A stretch of 64,000 bases of DNA from Mesorhizobium ciceri WSM4083 (GTDB lineage Bacteria; Pseudomonadota; Alphaproteobacteria; Rhizobiales; Rhizobiaceae). The stretch lies in assembly GCF_000519305.1 (NCBI RefSeq), contig NZ_JAFG01000011.1, forward strand, positions 62,181 to 126,180. The letters run 5' to 3'. How positions within the stretch are numbered: the stretch's first letter is position 1; each line of letters starts with the position of its first letter. The notes beneath the pieces were generated by a model, which was not told the DNA's origin, ran no database searches, and saw only the letters and a list, made by a program, of their open reading frames with translations. A program made the translations under genes and the position numbers. This document shows, piece by piece, positions 9,242 to 19,957 of this stretch.

Positions 9242-9569
9242 CGCAAGGTCCCTGAGAGTGTCCTGAAATTGTTTTTTCAATTATTTGCGCCATCACCATT
9301 CCGTGACGAACTGGACCGGAAAAAGGCGTGTCCCGGCACATTGGTCAAAAATCGCGGTGAAAGGCAAACCCGATCCCACCGTCTTTGCGCAAACCGGTGA
9401 ATTTGTCATGAAGAGCCGATAGCCGGATATCGTCGCGCTTGGCCATAGAACCCGCATGTAACAGGCTGATGTTGGCAGACATCCCCCGGGGTGCGGTTTC
9501 ATGTTGCAGAAAGGCCGGTATCTCCGTCGGGCTCTTGCCGCGAATCACCCGCTCGGCTAGTCCGAGCCC
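9242..9569. other. Divergent intergenic region, no gene recognised
   Basis: About 330 bp separate the exported protein from parC. It must hold both promoters. The only open frames are short and have no convincing start or composition. I see no structured RNA in it. Confidence 0.5.
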
Positions 9570-11822
<2,253 letters not shown>

Positions 11823-11834
11823 CTCAGCGCCTTT

Positions 11835-11982
11835 CCTTCTCCCCTTGTGGGAGAAGGTGGCCTCGCGAAGCGAGGTCGGATGAGGGGTGTTCCAGGGAAC
11901 ACCAACGCCTCATTCCGCTGGAACACCCCTCAACCGTCTCGGCGCTGCGCGCCGATCCACCTTCTCCCACAGGGGGAGAAGG
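11835..11982. repeat. RIME-like inverted intergenic repeat (copy 1)
   Basis: The two ends are inverted copies of a block reading CCTTCTCCCCTTGTGGGAGA from the left, each itself a small palindrome. Inside lie further inverted pairs: GATGAGGGGTGTTCC on the left against GGAACACCCCTCA on the right. The whole element could fold into one long hairpin of about 148 nt. It occupies the gap after parC. The layout resembles rhizobial intergenic mosaic elements (RIME). Confidence 0.8.
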
Positions 11983-12051
11983 AGAGACGCTACCCAATCA
12001 TTTGGACTATCGTCACGATTGCTGCACTATATCAGTGCATAGACAGGAGGG

Positions 12052-13278
12052 GTGTTTGGGAGAGCCAGGCGTTTGAAGGAAACAAGAATCCAGAAACCGG
12101 AACGGCAGCAGCGCCTGTTCGGCCTGTCGACGCCGCTGCGGTCCGCCGTCATTCCGCCGCTGTCGGCGGCGCGTTGGCTGCTGGTGCTGATCGTCGCCGC
12201 CGGCGTCTATTTCTTCCACGGCTTCCTGTTCCCGGTGCTGGCGGCGCTCGTCATCGCTTTCGCCAGTTGGCCGCTTTACCGCCGCCTGCTCGTCGCAGTC
12301 AGTGGCAACCGCACCATCGCCGCGACCTTTGCCATCCTCTTCATCCTCGCCTTCCTGGTGATACCGATCGCGCTCGCCGGCACCTATGCGATCAACGAGG
12401 TCCGCGAATGGGTCGCCTGGGCGATCGAGACCAACCGTCACGGCGCGGTGACGCCGCACTGGATCGCCACCATGCCTGTCGTGGGCGAGTGGCTGAACCA
12501 GCAATGGACGACCAATTTCGGCCATCCAGGCGGCATTGGTGAACTGATCCAGCTGGTCAGCGGCGCCAACATCGGCAGCATCTATCGCGGCGTGCTGGCC
12601 GCAGGCGGCAGTGCTTTCGGCTTGCTCCTGACACTGTTGTTCATGATGATCGCGCTGTTCTTCGCCTATCGCGACGGCGAGCATTTTGCTGGCCAGGTCG
12701 ACCGTCTCGGCGAACGCATCCTGCCGACCAGATGGGAACGCATCTCGCGCGTCGTGCCGGCGACGATCTCGTCGACCGTGACCGGCATGACCGTCATCGC
12801 CATCGGCGAAGGCCTGGTGCTGGGCATCGCCTACTGGCTGGCCGGCGTGCCGTCGCCGGTGACGCTTGGCGCCTTGACCGGCGTCATGGCGCTGATCCCC
12901 GGCGGTGCGCCATTGTCGTTCACGCTGGTCTCGATCTACCTCGCCGCCAGCGGGTCGCCGATGGCCGGGCTGGCGCTGTTCCTCTGGGGCGCGATCGAGC
13001 TGTTCATCGTCGACAAGACACTGCGCCCGAAGCTCGTCGGCGGGCCGATAAAACTGCCCTTCCTGCCGACATTTTTCGGCCTGATCGGCGGCGTCAAGAC
13101 CATGGGGTTTCTCGGCCTGTTCATCGGCCCGGTGCTGATGGCCCTGCTGGTCGCGATCTGGCGCGAATGGCTGCGCGAGGTGGAGTTGACCGACGAGCTT
13201 GGGGCCGCGGCACCGGTGGAGCTGGAGGGTAGTCCGCAGCAGATCGAGATCGTCGCCGATAAAAAGGCTAGCGCCTGA
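12052..13278 (+). CDS. AI-2E family transporter (PerM-like)
   Basis: This membrane protein of about 408 residues belongs to the AI-2E/PerM family. It has about eight hydrophobic segments, with the conserved region LGALTGVMALIPGGAP and the following IELFIVDKTLRPKLVGG. Members export varied solutes or act in Na+/H+ exchange; the autoinducer name is only a family label. The start is uncertain. AGGAGG ends just one base before the GTG at 12052, too close for normal use, and a TTG at 12073 is the next in-frame option. Confidence 0.85.
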   Translation: MFGRARRLKETRIQKPERQQRLFGLSTPLRSAVIPPLSAARWLLVLIVAAGVYFFHGFLFPVLAALVIAFASWPLYRRLLVAVSGNRTIAATFAILFILAFLVIPIALAGTYAINEVREWVAWAIETNRHGAVTPHWIATMPVVGEWLNQQWTTNFGHPGGIGELIQLVSGANIGSIYRGVLAAGGSAFGLLLTLLFMMIALFFAYRDGEHFAGQVDRLGERILPTRWERISRVVPATISSTVTGMTVIAIGEGLVLGIAYWLAGVPSPVTLGALTGVMALIPGGAPLSFTLVSIYLAASGSPMAGLALFLWGAIELFIVDKTLRPKLVGGPIKLPFLPTFFGLIGGVKTMGFLGLFIGPVLMALLVAIWREWLREVELTDELGAAAPVELEGSPQQIEIVADKKASA

Positions 13279-13344
13279 ATTGAACTGTCCGCAGCGACCC
13301 TGAGCGACTATTGATCCATTTCCGGTCAGAAATAATATCTGCGC

Positions 13345-13746
13345 ATGTTTTTGCGATTTGTTCGGTCAAATGCCATCAAGGGAACGCATGCGCGCGAAGG
13401 TTTTTTTGGCGCTGCCTATGAATTGCGGGGTCAACCGGATGTTGACCGACATACGCTGGATCAGCTGGAAGACAGTCTTGCCTGGTTTCGACAGAACCTC
13501 GCAATACCGCCGCGTTTCAACCTCTCAAGATCGAAAGGTTTCTACCGGAGAGAGACGACCCAAGGATTGAGCTGGTTCAAACCAACGGCAACGGAACATC
13601 TGGCAAGGGCCTTTGACCTGGCAGCGCTCCTTGCGCAGCATGGGCATCATGTTGACGTCATGAAGAGTTCTCGTCTGGGATATGTCATCTATGAGGACGA
13701 ATACCAGATCGTTGCAGAGCCTTTTTCAGATACGGCAACCGGTTGA
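13345..13746 (+). CDS. Small orphan protein of unknown function
   Basis: This 133-residue soluble protein has no signal or membrane segment. Its middle reads SLAWFRQNLAIPPRFN, then SKGFYRRETTQGLSWFK, and the end is YVIYEDEYQIVAEPF. The coding sequence and its flanks are visibly poorer in G and C than the genes on either side, which suggests acquisition. It stands alone between AI-2E and a convergent permease. I do not recognise the family. The product looks like a real protein (alternating charged and aromatic blocks, full-length open frame) rather than a chance frame. Confidence 0.6.
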   Translation: MFLRFVRSNAIKGTHAREGFFGAAYELRGQPDVDRHTLDQLEDSLAWFRQNLAIPPRFNLSRSKGFYRRETTQGLSWFKPTATEHLARAFDLAALLAQHGHHVDVMKSSRLGYVIYEDEYQIVAEPFSDTATG

Positions 13747-13775
13747 TCGCACCTAGCATATCGGCACTAAGGTGC

Positions 13776-14672
13776 TCAGACCGGATGTTGCACCGCAAGG
13801 TCGCCACGCCGCTTGCGTCCCTCGTGCAGTTGCCACAGCGAATGCGCGATCAGCGTGACGATGAGGATCGTGCCGCCGATCAGGCTGTTGCGCGTCGGTG
13901 TTTCGGCAAAGATCATCCACACCCAGACCGGCGCCAGCACGGTTTCGAGCAGGTAGAACATCGCCACTTCAGGGCCCGAAATGTATTTCGGCCCGGCGGC
14001 AAGGCAGAAGAACGCTATCGGCATGACGAGCGCGCCGTTGAGGATGATCCACCAGGGCGCCTCCACCTGAAAGCCGGTCTTGGAGACCATGAATGCCGCC
14101 AGCCCGAAAGGCAGGACGACGCCGATCAGGGAGGTAAAGCCCATATCCTTGCCGCTGGCGCGCGAGATGGTGATGGCGCAGGCGATCAGGAAGGCCGAAC
14201 ACAACGCCATCAGATCGCCGAACAGATGTCCGGTGCCGACGGAATCGCCGACGATGATGACGACCCCGACGATCATCATGGCCAATGCCGCAAGGGTCAG
14301 CGGCCGCGGCCGCTCCTTCAGGAACACCCATGAAAGCAGCGCGGCGAACATGGTTGTGAAGGCCAGGATGAACACCAGGTTGGCGGTCGAGGTGTTGTAG
14401 ACGCCTGTGATGAACGCAATCGCGCCGAGCCCGTAGATCGCGGCAACGATCAGGCCCGACCAGCCAGGTATCAGCTGCGGCGCATTCTTGCTGAACGAGC
14501 GCCAGATGGTCCACATGATCAGTGCCGCGGCCAAGGTGCAGCCGGTGCGCAGCAGCAAGATTGTCCACGCCTCGCCGTGGGCGAGCCGGATCAGCGGGAT
14601 GTCCACGGTCAGCGTCAGCCCGCCGAATGCGGTGAGCAGAAGTCCTTTGGTGTGAGTATCGTGAGACGACAT
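13776..14672 (-). CDS. EamA/DMT family permease
   Basis: The product has about 298 residues and ten hydrophobic helices in two EamA repeats, with ANLVFILAFTTMFAALLSWV in the first half and MPIAFFCLAAGPKYISGPEV in the second. I placed the start at the ATG at 14672, directly before SSHDTHTKGLLLTAFGGL, the usual beginning of helix 1. The longer frame upstream adds an arginine-rich lead that does not fit. It is not closely similar to the EamA protein at 4129. The substrate is unknown. Confidence 0.85.
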   Translation of the reverse strand: MSSHDTHTKGLLLTAFGGLTLTVDIPLIRLAHGEAWTILLLRTGCTLAAALIMWTIWRSFSKNAPQLIPGWSGLIVAAIYGLGAIAFITGVYNTSTANLVFILAFTTMFAALLSWVFLKERPRPLTLAALAMMIVGVVIIVGDSVGTGHLFGDLMALCSAFLIACAITISRASGKDMGFTSLIGVVLPFGLAAFMVSKTGFQVEAPWWIILNGALVMPIAFFCLAAGPKYISGPEVAMFYLLETVLAPVWVWMIFAETPTRNSLIGGTILIVTLIAHSLWQLHEGRKRRGDLAVQHPV

Positions 14673-14801
14673 GCAGCGACTTTCACAATGAATTCGGGAG
14701 AGGATGGCGGACCGGCGCAATCGCACGCTCTCCGCCAACCAGCGGAAAGACCAGCATCGTCTCGATTGAAAATGTTTAAGCCCGGACTTGGGAAAGAGTA
14801 A

Positions 14802-15566
14802 TCAGCGCGCGACCGCTTCGTTGGTGTAGCGCTCCCAGCCCTTCGGGCCGAGATGCTCCTGCGGCATGAAGCGCATCTTATAATTCATCTTGCGCGAGCC
14901 GTTGACCCAGTAGCCGAGATAGACATGGGGCAGGCCCATCGCCCTGGCGCGGGCGATGTGGTCGAGGATCATGAACGTGCCGAGCGACCGTTCCTCGAAA
15001 TCGGGATTGAAGTAGGAATAGACCATCGACAGGCCATCGGCCATCTTGTCGGTGAGCGCCACCGCGATCAACTCGCCCTGTCCCTTGCCGGTGATGAAGG
15101 TGTCGGGTCCACGCCGCCGATACTCGATCACCTTGGTGTCGACATGAGTATCCTCGACCATCATCGCATAGTCGAGCACCGTCATGTCGGACATGCCGCC
15201 ACGGCGGTGGCGGGCGTCGAGATAGCTGCGGAACAGGGAATATTGTTCGGTCGAAGGCTCGGCATTGTGCATGTGGCCGACGAGGTCGGAATTGTGCTGC
15301 AGCACGCGCTTCATGTTGCGGCTGGCGACGAATTCCTGGGCGAGGATGCGTACCGAAACGCAGGCGCGGCAGGTCTCGCAGGCCGGCCTGTAGGCGATGT
15401 TCTGCGAGCGCCGGAAGCCGCCTTGCGTCAAGAGGTCGTTCATCTCCGCCGCCTTGTCGCCAACCAGGTGCGTGAACACCTTGCGCTCGAACTGGCCGTC
15501 GAGATAGGGGCACGGCGACGGCGCGGTCAGGAAGAACTGCGGCGACTGGGTCGGATGCTGCGTCAT
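14802..15566 (-). CDS. bpt: Aspartate/glutamate leucyltransferase (N-end rule)
   Basis: Bpt attaches Leu (in some bacteria Arg) from charged tRNA to proteins with N-terminal Asp or Glu, marking them for ClpAP/ClpS degradation. The 254-residue product matches the Ate/Bpt family. It has an N-terminal domain with the Cys cluster CETCRACVSVRI, and a GNAT-like C-terminal domain with MVYSYFNPDFEERSLGTF and the closing YLGYWVNGSRKMNYK. It lies 140 bp after the RDD gene on the same strand, and co-transcription with it is plausible. Confidence 0.94.
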   Translation of the reverse strand: MTQHPTQSPQFFLTAPSPCPYLDGQFERKVFTHLVGDKAAEMNDLLTQGGFRRSQNIAYRPACETCRACVSVRILAQEFVASRNMKRVLQHNSDLVGHMHNAEPSTEQYSLFRSYLDARHRRGGMSDMTVLDYAMMVEDTHVDTKVIEYRRRGPDTFITGKGQGELIAVALTDKMADGLSMVYSYFNPDFEERSLGTFMILDHIARARAMGLPHVYLGYWVNGSRKMNYKMRFMPQEHLGPKGWERYTNEAVAR

Positions 15567-15706
15567 CGAGCCTTGGAAACACTCCTTCGAATCGCTCTAC
15601 CTTTGGCGCGGACGGCGAAAAATTCAACAGGATTATGTGGGCGTGGTCGACTCGACGCCTTCACATTTGTGCTCAATCGGTTGCGACTGCTCTTCACAGG
15701 GCCGTT

Positions 15707-16177
15707 TCAGCGGTCGGTGCGGCTGACGACCGTGCCAAGCAAAAGATCGTGCAAGGTGCGCTTGCGGTCGGAAAACAGCGTCACCAGCAGGACGAGCGGC
15801 GACAGGATGACGTTGCCGGCCCAGAACAGCACCGAATGGACGACCGCGGTGAGGCCGTCGATCGGCCTGCCGTCGAGCCGGTCGAGCCGGATGCCCATCA
15901 TCTTCATGCCCGTGGTGGCCTGGTCGGTGCTGCCCAGCGTGTTCCAGATGTAGAGGATGGCCACAGTCGGTATCAGGATGCCGAACAGCATCCAGCCAAG
16001 TCCGAGGGTCAAAAGCCCGAGGAAGAACACCAGAATGGCAAACGGGATGGTGAGCAGCGCGACGATGACATAGTCCATGACGAAGGCCAGGATGCGCTTC
16101 GTGCGCACGCCGTCATAGGCCCTGACATCATCGAGCCTGCTGGTGATGATTTCGCCGTCGAGAACGCGCGCGTTCAT
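15707..16177 (-). CDS. RDD family membrane protein
   Basis: The 156-residue product carries one RDD domain: a charged lead, then RILAFVMDYVIVALLTIPF containing the conserved Asp, a second helix, and the later TTGMKMMGIRL and RKRTLHDLLLGTVV segments typical of this family. The start at 16177 is preferred over 16195 because residues before it look like non-coding lead. RDD proteins are inner-membrane and of mostly unknown role; some are Na+/H+ antiporters. It is divergent from sthA and upstream of bpt. Confidence 0.88.
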   Translation of the reverse strand: MNARVLDGEIITSRLDDVRAYDGVRTKRILAFVMDYVIVALLTIPFAILVFFLGLLTLGLGWMLFGILIPTVAILYIWNTLGSTDQATTGMKMMGIRLDRLDGRPIDGLTAVVHSVLFWAGNVILSPLVLLVTLFSDRKRTLHDLLLGTVVSRTDR

Positions 16178-16403
16178 GTCATTTCCTCGTAACAAGGTCC
16201 GACATAGGGTGCGGACCGCTCAGCCATGAAATGGTGAAGGCCCGTGGCGGAATCAAGATCGGGCTTCTTGCGGTGCACTGGCTTCGATGGCGTCGGGTGC
16301 AATCTGAACCGGTTGAATTTGCGGCGCGGATAGCATTAGCTTGCTGCGGCGCAGCAAAGCGCACAGGTGGCGCAACAGCGCTAGGGGTAGGGGACGGGGC
16401 AAT

Positions 16404-17792
16404 ATGGACTACGACATGCTGGTCATCGGCAGCGGCCCTTCCGGTCGCCGTGCCGCGGTACAGTCGGCCAAGCTCGGCAAGTCGGTGCTGGTGGTCGACC
16501 GCGGCCGGCGTCTGGGCGGTGTCTCGGTGCATACCGGCACCATCCCATCGAAAACGCTGCGCGAAACGGTGCTCAATCTTTCCGGCTGGCGCGAGCGTGG
16601 CTTCTACGGGCGCGGCTACCGGGTCAAGCAGGATATCTCGGTCGGCGATCTGGTCGAGCGCCTGCACAAGACGCTCGACCATGAGGTCGAGGTGCTGCAG
16701 CACCAGTTCATGCGCAACACCGTCAAGAGCGCCCGAGCCGCGGTGAAATTCCTTGGCCCCAACAAGGTCAGCCTGACCACCGACACAGGCGATTACAGCG
16801 AGGTTGGTTTTGCCAATGCGCTGATCGCAGTAGGCACCAGGCCACACCGGCCGCGCGATGTGCCTTTCGACAAGACCCGAATCTTCGACAGCGATGAGAT
16901 GCTGGAGCTTGATCGCTTGCCGCGTACGCTGACCGTGATCGGCGCCGGCGTCATCGGCGTCGAATATGCGACGATCTTTTCCGCGCTCGACGTCCCGGTA
17001 ACGCTGGTCGAGCCGCGCAACTCCATCCTCGATTTCGTCGACCGCGAGATCGTCGACGATTTCATCCACCAGATGCGCGATCGCGGCATGACCATCCGGC
17101 TGGGCAGCGCGGTCAAGGAAATCCGCTCCAAGCCGGACGCCGCCGAAGTGGAACTGGCCGATGGCCGCACCATCCGTTCCGAGGTCGTGCTCTACGCCGC
17201 CGGCCGCACCGGCAATGTCGGCAGCCTGGGCCTGGATGTCGTCGGCATCGACGCCGACTCCAGGGGGCGCATCAAGGTCGATCCGCAATCCTTCCAGACC
17301 AGCGTGCCGAACATCTATGCCGCCGGCGACGTCATCGGCTTTCCGAGCCTGGCCTCGACGTCGATGGAGCAGGGCAGGGTGGCGGCCTGCCATGCCTTCG
17401 GCGTGCCGTTGCCGCCGCCACCGGAAACCTTTCCCTATGGCATCTACGCGGTGCCGGAAATCTCGACGGTCGGCCAGTCCGAGGAACAGGTGCGTGAGAG
17501 CGGTGCGGCCTATGAGGTCGGCGTGGCGCGTTTTCGCGAGACCTCGCGCGGCCACATCATGGGCGTCAACACCGGCTTCCTGAAATTGTTGTTCTCGATC
17601 GAAACGCGCCGTCTGCTCGGCGCGCACATCATCGGCGAGGGCGCCACCGAGCTCATCCACATCGGCCAGGCGGTGATCAACCTCGGCGGCACCGTCGACT
17701 TCTTCGTCAACAACACCTTCAACTATCCGACGCTCGCCGAAGCCTACAAGATCGCCGGGCTGGATGCCTGGAACAGGATGGGGCGAGGGTAG
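16404..17792 (+). CDS. sthA: Si-specific NAD(P)+ transhydrogenase (soluble)
   Basis: This flavoprotein moves hydride between NADPH and NAD+ in the cytoplasm. The 462-residue product has an N-terminal FAD-binding site (MLVIGSGPSGRRAAV), a central NAD(P) site (TVIGAGVIGVEYATIFSALD) and the second FAD segment NIYAAGDVIGFP. In place of the redox cysteine pair of lipoamide dehydrogenase it reads VHTGTIPSKTLRE, without Cys, which is the mark of SthA rather than a disulfide reductase. The start at 16404 is the ATG directly before the Rossmann strand. Confidence 0.94.
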   Translation: MDYDMLVIGSGPSGRRAAVQSAKLGKSVLVVDRGRRLGGVSVHTGTIPSKTLRETVLNLSGWRERGFYGRGYRVKQDISVGDLVERLHKTLDHEVEVLQHQFMRNTVKSARAAVKFLGPNKVSLTTDTGDYSEVGFANALIAVGTRPHRPRDVPFDKTRIFDSDEMLELDRLPRTLTVIGAGVIGVEYATIFSALDVPVTLVEPRNSILDFVDREIVDDFIHQMRDRGMTIRLGSAVKEIRSKPDAAEVELADGRTIRSEVVLYAAGRTGNVGSLGLDVVGIDADSRGRIKVDPQSFQTSVPNIYAAGDVIGFPSLASTSMEQGRVAACHAFGVPLPPPPETFPYGIYAVPEISTVGQSEEQVRESGAAYEVGVARFRETSRGHIMGVNTGFLKLLFSIETRRLLGAHIIGEGATELIHIGQAVINLGGTVDFFVNNTFNYPTLAEAYKIAGLDAWNRMGRG

Positions 17793-17817
17793 GCGGCTGG
17801 TCATGCTGGTGAGTCCG

Positions 17818-18486
17818 TCAGCCTGCCATCGCCACCGCTGCCGATCCCGACAGCCATTGCCTGACGATTGCGGCGTCGGCGCTGCCGAATTCATGACCTG
17901 ACGGGACAATCCTGGCGTCGATCTCGGCGCCATGCCGACTGAGCAATGTCACCAGAGCAGGGGCGAAAGGCGCATAGGTGAGGTCGGTGGCGCCGGCGAT
18001 CATCAGCACCCGCACCTTTGACAGATCCGTCGCCGGCACGTCATCGAGCACCGGCATCGGCCGCAGCAGCGCGGCGCGCTCGACAAGGCCCGGATGCAGC
18101 AGCATCAGGCTCGAAACCAGATTGGCGCCGTTCGAATAGCCGAGGAAAATTGTGCGCGAGAGGTCGAGATGGTGACGTGTGGCCGCGTCGGCGACGAAGC
18201 CCGCAAAGGCCTCGGTTTCGGTGCGAATGCTTGCCTGTTCGAAGCGCGTCGGCGTGATGCGCGCGAACCAGCGGAAACCATCCTCCTGGACAACGCGGCC
18301 ACGCACCGCGATGAGCGTGGCACGCGGTGCGATCTCTCGCGCCAGCGGCACCAGTGTCGTCTCGTCGACACCCGACCCATGCAGCAGGAAGAAGCACTCG
18401 CCGGTTGAATCCGCCGGGCTGTAAAGGCGGTGGTGGAAGGCGAAATCACGCCGCAACGCACCATCTTGTGAGGTCTCTTGGATCAT
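17818..18486 (-). CDS. Alpha/beta hydrolase (phospholipase/carboxylesterase type)
   Basis: The 222-residue cytoplasmic hydrolase has the oxyanion strand FFLLHGSGVDET, the nucleophile elbow LGYSNGAN (Ser), an Asp region at IAGATDLTYAPF, and the final His in PSGHEFG. Together these form a credible Ser-Asp-His triad. The family includes carboxylesterases and dienelactone-type hydrolases; the substrate is unknown. It is convergent with sthA. No partner gene nearby hints at a pathway. Confidence 0.85.
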   Translation of the reverse strand: MIQETSQDGALRRDFAFHHRLYSPADSTGECFFLLHGSGVDETTLVPLAREIAPRATLIAVRGRVVQEDGFRWFARITPTRFEQASIRTETEAFAGFVADAATRHHLDLSRTIFLGYSNGANLVSSLMLLHPGLVERAALLRPMPVLDDVPATDLSKVRVLMIAGATDLTYAPFAPALVTLLSRHGAEIDARIVPSGHEFGSADAAIVRQWLSGSAAVAMAG

Positions 18487-18688
18487 CGCGCATCCTCTTG
18501 ATTATATGAGGTTTCGCTCAATTTGCCGGCTTCAAAACGCAATATTTTCAAGCTCCGCGAAAGTTGATTGAACCGGGCGCATTACAGTCCGTTTCTCCGC
18601 CGATAAGATCCCTTCGGGAGGAATCGAAGCGGTGCGCCGGGGGTCGCATTGCCCGGTATGAACAACCAGCTTTGAGGCCTTTTTGTCG

Positions 18689-19945
18689 ATGACCACCCAG
18701 ATTTCCCCGGACCGCGATGCGCGTGTCACAGACCGCGAGTCGCGCGTGTCGGACCGCGATGCGCGTGTCCCGGATCGCACTGAGCGCGACACGCGCATAG
18801 ACGTGCTCCGTGCTCTCGCTTTGCTGACCATCTATGTCGACCATGTGCCAGGTACCGCCTTCGAGTATCTGACCTACAAGAATTTCGGCTTTTCCGATGC
18901 GGCGGAGGTCTTCGTGCTGATCTCCGGCATCTCGGTCGCGCTCGCCTATGGCAGGAAATTCGAGCCTGGAAACCGGCTGCTGGCAACCCTGAAGATGTTG
19001 CGCCGCGCCGGTGTGCTTTATGCCACCCACATCGTCACCACCATGGTGGTGATGGCCATTTTCTGCGCCGCGGCGGTGTTTGCCAGGCGGCCGGAGCTTC
19101 TGACGATGATCAACATCGAGCCGTTGATCAAGAATACGCCGCAGGTGCTGATCGGCATCGTGACGCTCGGCCACCAACTCGGCTACAACAACATACTGCC
19201 CGTCTATGCGGTGCTGCTCTTGCTGGCGCCGGTGTTCCTGCTCATTGTGAATTATCGGCCGGTCCTGGCACTGGTCGCATCCGGCGCCCTGTGGCTGGTC
19301 GCGGGGATTTATCAGATCGCTCCGCCCAACTATCCCGAGCCCGGCTTCTGGTTTCTCAACCCGCTGTCGTGGCAGTTCCTTTTCAACATCGGCCTGGCAG
19401 GTGCATTGCATGTGCGTCGCGGCGGCACCATCCCGGTCAATCGCTGGCTGGTTGGCGCGGCCTTGGCCTACTCCGCAGCCGCACTGGTCTGGGTGCACAG
19501 CCCGCTTTGGGGGCATATCTCCTGGCTTGGCCTGCCTCCGGTGCTGACCGGTTTCGACAAGACGTTCCTGTCGCTGCCGAGGCTGCTGCATATACTGGCG
19601 GTGAGCTACCTGATCGTGGCATTCCCGGCGGTCTCGAACCTGTTTCGCACCGGGCGCGATCATCCGCTTGCCATATTGGGCAAACGATCGCTGCCGGTTT
19701 TCATTGCCGGCACGGTGCTTGCGATGGCGGCGCAGGTGCTGAAGCTGATCAATCCGGGCGGGTTTGCCTATGACAGCCTGTTGATATCGGCCGGCATCGT
19801 CATGCAGTTCGCGCTCGCCTACTATCTCGAATGGCTATCGGGCCTCGGCTGGTCCGGCAAAAGCAGGCCGGCTCACAACGCCGCACCGCCAGTCCATGCT
19901 GCATCCTTCGCGATGCCGGCCATGGCGACAAGAATGGGCCGTTGA
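18689..19945 (+). CDS. OpgC-like integral membrane acyltransferase
   Basis: The 418-residue product has about ten hydrophobic helices and the OpgC/acyltransferase-3 start signature RDTRIDVLRALALLTIYVDH, including the conserved Asp and His. OpgC proteins add succinyl groups to periplasmic glucans; here the substrate is inferred from the family. The first 33 residues before the signature are unusual: four 7-residue units of Asp-Arg-rich sequence (positions 18710-18793). The ATG at 18689 is used; a TTG two codons earlier is the only other option. Confidence 0.85.
   Translation: MTTQISPDRDARVTDRESRVSDRDARVPDRTERDTRIDVLRALALLTIYVDHVPGTAFEYLTYKNFGFSDAAEVFVLISGISVALAYGRKFEPGNRLLATLKMLRRAGVLYATHIVTTMVVMAIFCAAAVFARRPELLTMINIEPLIKNTPQVLIGIVTLGHQLGYNNILPVYAVLLLLAPVFLLIVNYRPVLALVASGALWLVAGIYQIAPPNYPEPGFWFLNPLSWQFLFNIGLAGALHVRRGGTIPVNRWLVGAALAYSAAALVWVHSPLWGHISWLGLPPVLTGFDKTFLSLPRLLHILAVSYLIVAFPAVSNLFRTGRDHPLAILGKRSLPVFIAGTVLAMAAQVLKLINPGGFAYDSLLISAGIVMQFALAYYLEWLSGLGWSGKSRPAHNAAPPVHAASFAMPAMATRMGR
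18710..18793 (+). repeat. Four tandem 21-bp repeats inside the OpgC-like gene
   Basis: Units of 21 bp encode DRDARVT, DRESRVS, DRDARVP and DRTERDT. The phase is codon-preserving. The repeat forms a highly charged, probably disordered or helical cytoplasmic lead before the first membrane helix. Confidence 0.85.
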
Positions 19946-19957
19946 GGCGTCGCCAGC

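Noticed and set aside
9293..9502. 69-codon minus-strand frame upstream of parC
   Set aside because: No ribosome site and low-complexity composition; probably chance.
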